Shown: piece after piece, positions 58,189 to 64,000 of the stretch | Numbering within the stretch: position 1 is the stretch's first letter | How the letters are laid out: the number at the start of each line of letters is the position of its first letter | NCBI GenBank assembly: GCA_965601475.1 | Contig: OZ271832.1 | Coordinates: 5,270,001-5,334,000 of the forward strand | DNA length: 64,000 nucleotides | Reading direction: 5' to 3' | Origin: JAWPMT01 sp965601475 | GTDB lineage: Bacteria > Bacteroidota > Bacteroidia > Cytophagales > Cyclobacteriaceae | The notes under the pieces: generated by a model | What the model saw: the letters and a program-made list of their open reading frames with translations, nothing else | The model's database searches: none | What the model was told of the DNA's origin: nothing | Program-made: the position numbers and the translations under genes

Positions 58189-60830
58189 GTGGTATCACAC
58201 CGAAATGGGCCAACTGGTTGTTGAGAAAATGCTGCAAGCCAGATCTACTTGAGGCAATTGAGGGTGATTTGAGGGAGTTTTATGCTAGACAACCCCCGGG
58301 TCTCAGACGGAAACTACAGTATTGGTTCCAGGTATTGCACTTGCTAAGACCGCAATTGTTGAGGGCCTTTCCACCTTTATCAGGGCAATGGATAATGCTA
58401 TTGCGATTTGATCTGCTATTTACCTGGAGGTACCTGAAACGACATCGGTTCTTCTCCCTGCTAAATGTAATGGGCCTTGCTGTGGGCTTGTGTAGTAGTT
58501 TACTCATTGGTCTTTACGTCCTTGATGAGTGGAGTTTTGATAGGCACTGGAAAGACAGAGAGCAAATCTATCGTGTCTATGTAGACATCGATTTTGGAAC
58601 TACTCAGGCGAAATATGCCAATGCTACTGCGCCAATGGCCAATATTTTTGAGAACGACTTTGCTGACGTGCTGGTAGCAGCCCGGTGGATCAATTCACCT
58701 GACCTCACCTTCAGACACAAGGATGCACTGACCCTCCAAAAGCAGATTATCTATGCGGATCAGTCCTTTTTCGAGGTTTTTTCGCTGGAACCTGTTTACG
58801 GTTCTACCGTCGGAGCCTTGAGTGAGCCCAATACCATGGTGCTCACACAATCAACATCCCGAAAGTTCTTCGGGGACAAGAACCCTGTGGGCCAGATCTT
58901 GAAAACCAATGAAGGTGAGGTATTCAAAATTTCCTGCGTGGTTCGGGATATTCCGCGGAATTCACATTTCGAAGCCAGCATGATTCGTACGACAATAAAT
59001 GATCAATGGAGTGATCCGTCAAAGGTGCCTCTCCTCGCGTACTGGACAGCGTCGGTCTATCGGACGTATTTGAAGCTTAGGCCAGGTACCGATCCCAGGC
59101 TGTTGGAGCAGCAATTCGAAGCCATTTATCCCCGATACTTCAATCCTGTAACCCAGGCTTTTTCAGGGCAAACATGGGAGGAATTCAAGGCAGAGGGCAA
59201 CAAATATGATTACCGCTTACAACCCTTGGTAGAGGTGTATCTGCACTCAGACTTTCAAAATGACGGTCTGGCACAAGGCAATATCAGGCATCTGACACTC
59301 TTTGGGCTGATCGGTTTACTTATTCTGGGCATGGCCTATATCAATTTTGTCAATTTGACCATTGCGAGTTCCAGCCACCGTCAGAAAGAGCTTGCCATGA
59401 AAAAGATCATTGGTTCCTCAAGGTTGCAGCTCGGGAGGCAATTTATGCTGGAGTCACTCACCATATCATTGTTGGCCGCTGGTCTTGCGGCACTGCTCTC
59501 TTACCTGGTGTTCCCCGTCTTCAATGAGGTCACTGGCAAGGAGATTTTGGACCCCTTGATGAATGAGCACGGAATGTGGTTCTACCTGTTGATGACAGCG
59601 CTGCTGGCAGGTATGCTGGTGGGTTGCTATCCCGCGTTGGTGCTTTCGAAGGTTCAATCCATCAGTGCTTTGAAGGGCAAAGGTCTTTCACTTCGGAAGA
59701 ACTGGTTCCTTCGGCATTCACTTGTGGCATTTCAGTATACGATAGTCGTCTTTCTGATGGTCGGGACAACGGTGGTCTATCACCAGCTTCGATTCTTGCA
59801 AACCGAAGAGCTTGGCTACGACATGGAAAACCTATTGGTCATAAACAATGCTGAGGCGGTAGGCCAAAGGCTTGAGGAATTCCGCAATGCCCTGATGCAA
59901 TTTCCGGAAATCATATCGGTCTCTGCTCCCCGCCATGTGCCGGGAGACCTCTTCTTCTTTGGTGGCATGATGTATGAATCGAACAGAAATACACAAGACG
60001 GCCGGATCAATTGCAAGAGGCTTTGGGTAGATTCTGAACTCATCCCAACGATGGGCCTGGAGATTCAGCAAGGCCGGAACTTCGATATGGTTACTGGAAG
60101 GGATTCCATGGCGGTAATCATTACAGCATCGGCAGTAGCTTCCTTGGGTCTGGGCCCTGATCCATTGGGTAAATCGATCAGTTTTACAGATGGTAAGGAT
60201 GAGTCTTTCAAGGTCATAGGTGTTATCAACGATTTTCATGTCAGGTCACTGAAGTCACGGCTCTTTGCGGTGGCATTGCATCAGGTGGCTTCCCCAACGA
60301 GATTGGCAGTCAGGTATCATACTAATGACCTGGCCGGACTGGTAGGGAAGCTGGAGGCCACTTGGAGCACCTTGATCGAAGACCACATCATGTCGTTCCA
60401 ATTTGGCACTGAGCGCTACACCAGGTTCTATACGCTGGAGCAACAAATGAAACGCGTATTTGACGTTTTCGTCGTCATTGCAATTTTCATCGCGTCGCTT
60501 GGGCTCATAGGCCTCGCTGTTGTTCATACGCTTCGACGCCAAAAGGAAATGGGGGTGAGGAGGGTGCTGTGAGCTAATCTTCAACAATTGATTTGGCTGG
60601 TAGCCTATGGCCTCACGCAACCCATAGCAGTCGCTATTGCCCTGGGCATTCCTCCAGGTTGGGTTTTGATGAATCGGTGGCTGGATGGGTTTGCCCATCG
60701 CATCAATATCAGCTGGCCAATGCTGCTGACCTCGGGAGTCTTCACGTTGGTACTGGCCTGGTCGGTAGTGTCCCTCTTGACTTACAGAGCTGCCAATGCA
60801 AATCCTGTTGAGAATTTGAGAGATGAATAA
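58185..60830 (+). pseudogene. FtsX/MacB-type permease with prefix domain, interrupted by an in-frame TGA
   Basis: From the ATG at 58185 the frame runs to a TGA at 60570-60572 (795 residues, ending GVRRVL). The same frame then continues without a break for 85 more codons to 60830 (ANLQQLIWLVAYGLTQPIAV ... NANPVENLRDE). The continuation supplies the last two helices and C-terminus that FtsX permeases need; the codon should be GGA (Gly in R-V-L-G-A), so one base makes the stop. An N-terminal permease prefix domain (about 1-75: LLRKCCKPDLLEAIEGDLRE) precedes the two MacB/FtsX cores. It is paired with PadR by ATGA. The gene may be a nonsense allele, a sequencing error or a recent loss. Confidence 0.8.
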
Positions 60831-61086
60831 CGGCAAAGTTGCAAGGTTATAACATGACCTAAAAAAGAGCATAGGCAATTACACAAGCAAGTATGGTGGG
60901 CTTGCTTTCTCATCCAATTCTAAATAACTGGTTTGATTGGCAACGCCCAGGCAAGCCAGGATTGCATTGCGTATGTCGATGTGAAGCGCAGGTAAGTTCA
61001 ATGAGGGCGTCTGAATTCCTTGATTTATCGGATTATGGGGTAATTTTAAAGCTACCTAGCCAGATGCACGCTGTTTCAACCCATAG

Positions 61087-63495
61087 ATGAGGAGTATTCT
61101 TCCTAAATATTTTCAGTTATTAGTTCTAGCGATCTCCAGCTTTTCCACACCTTCGTCGGCCCAGTCCGTTGATAGTCTGTTATTACGAATAGGAGCCGTT
61201 ACGAGTGGTGCAGCACGGGTGGATACGCTCAATGATGTTGGTTTTGATCTGATATTCAAAGACCCTTTTGATGCCAGGGTGGTATTTGATGAGGCGATTA
61301 GTTTGGCTATCGATCTTGGCTATGAAAGTGGACATGCCATTGCATTGAAGAACAAAGCAATTGCTTATGATATCCAGGGCAATTCCAACGAAGCGATCAA
61401 CTATTTTCTGCAGTCCCTTTCCATTTTCGAAGAATTGGGAGATACCCTGGGTATTGCCCGACTGAAGAATAACCTTGGCATTGCCTATAAGAATCTTGAG
61501 GATATTGAAACTTCCAGAAAATTCTACAATGAATCCATTGCCCTGAAAAAGCACCTGGGTGATAAGAAAGGCATTGCCTATGGCTACAACAACGTGGGTG
61601 AGCTTTACCAGAAGGAGGAAAACTACGCTGTCGCACTGGAGTTTTTTGACCAGGCCCGCGCCCTTTTGGATTCACTCGGAGATCGTCGTGGTGTTTCCAT
61701 TGCACTTTCGAATATGGCGGATTCTTATCTGCGTCTGGGAGACTATGATCGCACGATCATACTTGCCCTGGGGACCATTCTGATCGATGAAGAGTTCGAT
61801 GATCGATACAGCCTGGCATTGTCTTATGCTATGCTGGCAGATGCCTACAACAAAAAGGATGAGTTCCGTAAAGCGCTGAAATCTATCCGTAAGGCGGAAG
61901 AGTTGGCGCTGGATATAGGTGCCTTGAAAGTTCATTACCAAAGTCTTCTTGTGAAGGCTGGCATCCTGACGAAATCCGGAGAAACCGAAACATTACCCGA
62001 GCTCTACCCTCAAATTCTACGGCTGAATGACAGTCTGGCGCGTGTCAACCTGCTGGAGGAGACGGCGCGGGTGAAGGTACTGTATGAGAATCGTGAGAAA
62101 GAACGTCGCATTGAGGAGCTCCAAACAGAGAAGGTCCTCAACCAGCAGTTGATAGATCGCGAACGTCAGCTGTCGTTGTTTGCGTTGGTGGGCATTGTCT
62201 TACTTTCTCTGCTCCTTGCGGCGCTGGGGGTGTTTTTCCGTCTGGGAAAAAAGAAGGAAAAGGAGTTGCAGTTGCAAGTCAAGGAACGTGATAAAGCACG
62301 AAGAGAGGCGGAGGTTGCTAACCTTGCGAAATCTGAGTTCCTGGCTAATATGAGTCATGAAATAAGGACACCACTCAATGGAATTATCGGATATACCGAT
62401 CAGTTGTTGCAAATGACTGTTCAAAAGAAGGCTAAGGATTACCTGTCCACAGTGAATAGTTCCGCGCATGACTTGCTTGCGATCATCAACGAAATCCTGG
62501 ACTTTTCCAAAATCGAAACTGGCAAGATCGACCTTGATCTAGCACCCATAGACCTCCTCAGCTTAGGAAACCATGTCATGAGGATGTTTGATTTGCGTGC
62601 CAATGAAAAGGGCCTGGACATGAGGTTTTCCGTTGATCTTGGTGAGCAACGTTTTGTCATGGCAGACGAACTTCGCCTGCGTCAGGTTTTGTTCAATCTC
62701 ATTGGCAATGCCTTGAAATTTACTGATCATGGACATGTGGAGCTCACTATCCGCAATGTGACACCACCATCCTCAACTACTTCGAAGTGGTATTTTAGCG
62801 TAAGTGATACCGGTATCGGAATCAAGCCAGAAAATCAACAGAAGATTTTCAAAGCCTTTTCTCAGGGTGATAATTCTACGACCAGAATATATGGAGGGAC
62901 AGGTCTCGGATTGACTATTTCCAGTAGTCTACTGGCCTTGATGGAAAGCAAACTGCAGCTCGAGAGCACCCCGGGCAAGGGCAGTAAGTTTTATTTTGAG
63001 ATAGAGCTGACTCCTGCGGAGGGCGCAATTGAGGGTATAAAGAGAGAAACTGGATGGGGACGTGGGCCATCATCCGGTGAAGGCAGTGTGGTGAGCAATG
63101 AAGCCGTGAAGGTGCTTATTGCTGAAGACAATGAGATGAACATGGCCCTGGCCAAGGTGATCATTGAGAAAGCCTTACCAAAAGCCAAATTGCTGGAAGC
63201 CTGGGACGGAGAGGCGGCAGTCGCGCTTTTCAGGCAGGAAAAACCGGATTTGATTTTCATGGATGTGCAAATGCCCAAAATGGATGGCTATGATGCTACG
63301 GAACAAATAAGGAGCCTGGAGACTGAAGGGAGGGTGCCGATTGTGGCGTTGACGGCGGGCTCTATGAAGGGGGAAGCTGAAATATGCTTCGAGGCGGGAA
63401 TGGATGATTTCATATCCAAGCCCATTGTCAACAACGCCATCGAGAAAGTGCTTCAGAAGTGGTTATTCCCGGAAGGGGCTGAGGCTGAAAGATAA
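61087..63495 (+). CDS. TPR hybrid sensor histidine kinase with receiver domain
   Basis: The protein has 802 residues: a signal peptide (about 1-26), around six TPR units (about 60-300), a membrane helix (about 360-380), a coiled coil, HisKA with His near 423 (LANMSHEIRTPLNGIIGYTD), HATPase (IGNALKFTDHG, VSDTGIGI, GTGLGLTISSSL) and a C-terminal receiver domain (about 676-795) with the phospho-acceptor Asp near 726 in LIFMDVQMPKMDG. A hybrid kinase should pass the phosphoryl group to a phosphotransfer protein or regulator that is not present here. It stands alone, 256 bases after the interrupted permease, in a region with no other feature. Confidence 0.92.
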   Translation: MRSILPKYFQLLVLAISSFSTPSSAQSVDSLLLRIGAVTSGAARVDTLNDVGFDLIFKDPFDARVVFDEAISLAIDLGYESGHAIALKNKAIAYDIQGNSNEAINYFLQSLSIFEELGDTLGIARLKNNLGIAYKNLEDIETSRKFYNESIALKKHLGDKKGIAYGYNNVGELYQKEENYAVALEFFDQARALLDSLGDRRGVSIALSNMADSYLRLGDYDRTIILALGTILIDEEFDDRYSLALSYAMLADAYNKKDEFRKALKSIRKAEELALDIGALKVHYQSLLVKAGILTKSGETETLPELYPQILRLNDSLARVNLLEETARVKVLYENREKERRIEELQTEKVLNQQLIDRERQLSLFALVGIVLLSLLLAALGVFFRLGKKKEKELQLQVKERDKARREAEVANLAKSEFLANMSHEIRTPLNGIIGYTDQLLQMTVQKKAKDYLSTVNSSAHDLLAIINEILDFSKIETGKIDLDLAPIDLLSLGNHVMRMFDLRANEKGLDMRFSVDLGEQRFVMADELRLRQVLFNLIGNALKFTDHGHVELTIRNVTPPSSTTSKWYFSVSDTGIGIKPENQQKIFKAFSQGDNSTTRIYGGTGLGLTISSSLLALMESKLQLESTPGKGSKFYFEIELTPAEGAIEGIKRETGWGRGPSSGEGSVVSNEAVKVLIAEDNEMNMALAKVIIEKALPKAKLLEAWDGEAAVALFRQEKPDLIFMDVQMPKMDGYDATEQIRSLETEGRVPIVALTAGSMKGEAEICFEAGMDDFISKPIVNNAIEKVLQKWLFPEGAEAER

Positions 63496-63542
63496 TTGGC
63501 TACTAGCTGATTGCTTTGTTGTTCTGGAATAGAAAACACCTG

Positions 63543-64000
63543 CTAATTCATTGCCTCCCTGAAGGGATTAGGCCTTATCGGTAATTTGATGATGAAGGTA
63601 GAGCCACGTTGCTTCTCCGAATCTACGTGCCAGTCTCCGTGATGTTCTTCCAGGATCGTATGTACAATGTATAATCCTAAACCGACCCCGGTGCCAGGTT
63701 CCTTCGTGGTGAAGAATGGATCACCAATTTTCTTCATATCCCCTTTAGCAATTCCCTTTCCTGAGTCAGAGATCTTGATTTCGGCAATTGCATTTTGAAT
63801 TCGGGTTTCAATGGTAACGAAACCATCATTCTCAATAGCCTGCTCAGCATTGGACAAGATATTCATGAAGACCTGATGGAGTTTACCTTCATTACCCATA
63901 ACAACAATCTCTTGTGTAAGGTATTTCTTGATGACCTTCACCCTGTCCTTCATTTTGTTGTGAAGCATGAGGAGACAATTGTCGAGAATATCATGAATGT
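63543..64000 (-). CDS. Sensor histidine kinase, C-terminal fragment
   Basis: The frame is open from the stop at 63543 to the right edge of the window, so the 5' part is missing; an internal ATG at 63968 is not the true start because coding sequence continues upstream of it (IHDILDNCLL). The visible part is a HATPase domain with QVFMNILSNAEQAIEND (N box), ISDSGKGI and TKEPGTGVGLGLYIVHTILE. The G2 box and ending (STFIIKLPIRPNPF) are typical of NtrB-like kinases. It faces the hybrid kinase gene, with a gap of 47 bases between their stop codons. Confidence 0.85.
   Translation of the reverse strand, partial: IHDILDNCLLMLHNKMKDRVKVIKKYLTQEIVVMGNEGKLHQVFMNILSNAEQAIENDGFVTIETRIQNAIAEIKISDSGKGIAKGDMKKIGDPFFTTKEPGTGVGLGLYIVHTILEEHHGDWHVDSEKQRGSTFIIKLPIRPNPFREAMN

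Noticed and set aside
60570..60572. TGA read as an amino acid (recoding) in the interrupted permease
   Set aside because: No selenocysteine-type hairpin is evident downstream, and TGA is an ordinary stop in many genes here, so a nonsense change or a sequence error is simpler.
1..64000. tRNA, rRNA or prophage genes
   Set aside because: I looked through the intergenic gaps for cloverleaf-like sequences, rRNA signatures, integrases and transposases and found none that I could support; a tRNA search program would be decisive.

Overview
The window looks like chromosome from a free-living, probably marine or otherwise aquatic member of the Bacteroidota, most likely Cytophagales. The evidence is three proteins ending in type IX secretion (T9SS) sorting domains, a TonB-dependent receptor with a carboxypeptidase-regulatory-like N-domain, a LytS/LytTR pair, DUF6090- and DUF6326-type proteins, membrane-anchored AraC regulators, TPR-fused histidine kinases, many orphan FtsX/MacB-type permeases, and start sites that mostly lack strong Shine-Dalgarno sequences. 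I see no rRNA, tRNA, insertion sequence, prophage or CRISPR array.

Layout. 1-4632: a DoxX tail, an AraC regulator with a VOC protein, then a leftward set (AraC, DUF6326, medium-chain reductase, SodC-like lipoprotein). 4843-8606: two adjacent sensor kinases, one with a periplasmic solute-binding domain and one with TPRs. 8755-12502: a tight four-gene operon with a transglutaminase-like 7TM protein, an ATP-grasp ligase related to RimK, a tiny membrane protein and an outer-membrane barrel; this is the best candidate for an uncharacterised system. 12570-14666: Crp/Fnr regulator, DUF4440-like protein and a second reductase. 14814-22218: lipoprotein, two ATPase-less FtsX permeases, an S41 peptidase and another lipoprotein. 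22281-22547: a 41-bp tandem repeat array with an inverted repeat in each unit. 22560-26212: membrane AraC regulator and a TolB-like/hydrolase/TolB-like set. 26275-26763: a broken DUF6090 gene. 26841-33798: TPR kinase, LytS/LytTR two-component pair and TonB receptor.

34004-38863: a giant FG-GAP T9SS cargo, a lipoprotein and a barrel protein. 39042-45283: DUF2147 protein, barrel protein, TolC, HlyD adaptor, FtsX permease, LolD-like ATPase and a lipoprotein, together a complete envelope-spanning MacAB-TolC-type exporter with extra parts. 45394-46773: an M43-like secreted metalloprotease with Asp in place of the second zinc His. 46795-48094: a degenerate receiver-like protein, then about 0.9 kb without a gene that holds a GC-rich element and a 21-bp repeat array. 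48095-53425: a 1776-residue T9SS adhesin with plant-type leucine-rich repeats and seven cadherin-like repeats of exactly 288 bp. 53447-57598: KTSC-like protein, barrel protein, membrane AraC regulator and a chemoreceptor. 57786-60830: a PadR regulator behind a perfect 16-bp inverted repeat, coupled to an FtsX permease interrupted by one in-frame TGA. 61087-64000: a TPR hybrid kinase and the C-terminal part of another kinase running off the window.

Overall this is an envelope-, signalling- and surface-rich stretch. Small operons are held together by ATGA or TAATG overlaps, and sensor kinases (five with the edge fragment, plus the LytS pair) clearly outnumber response regulators.
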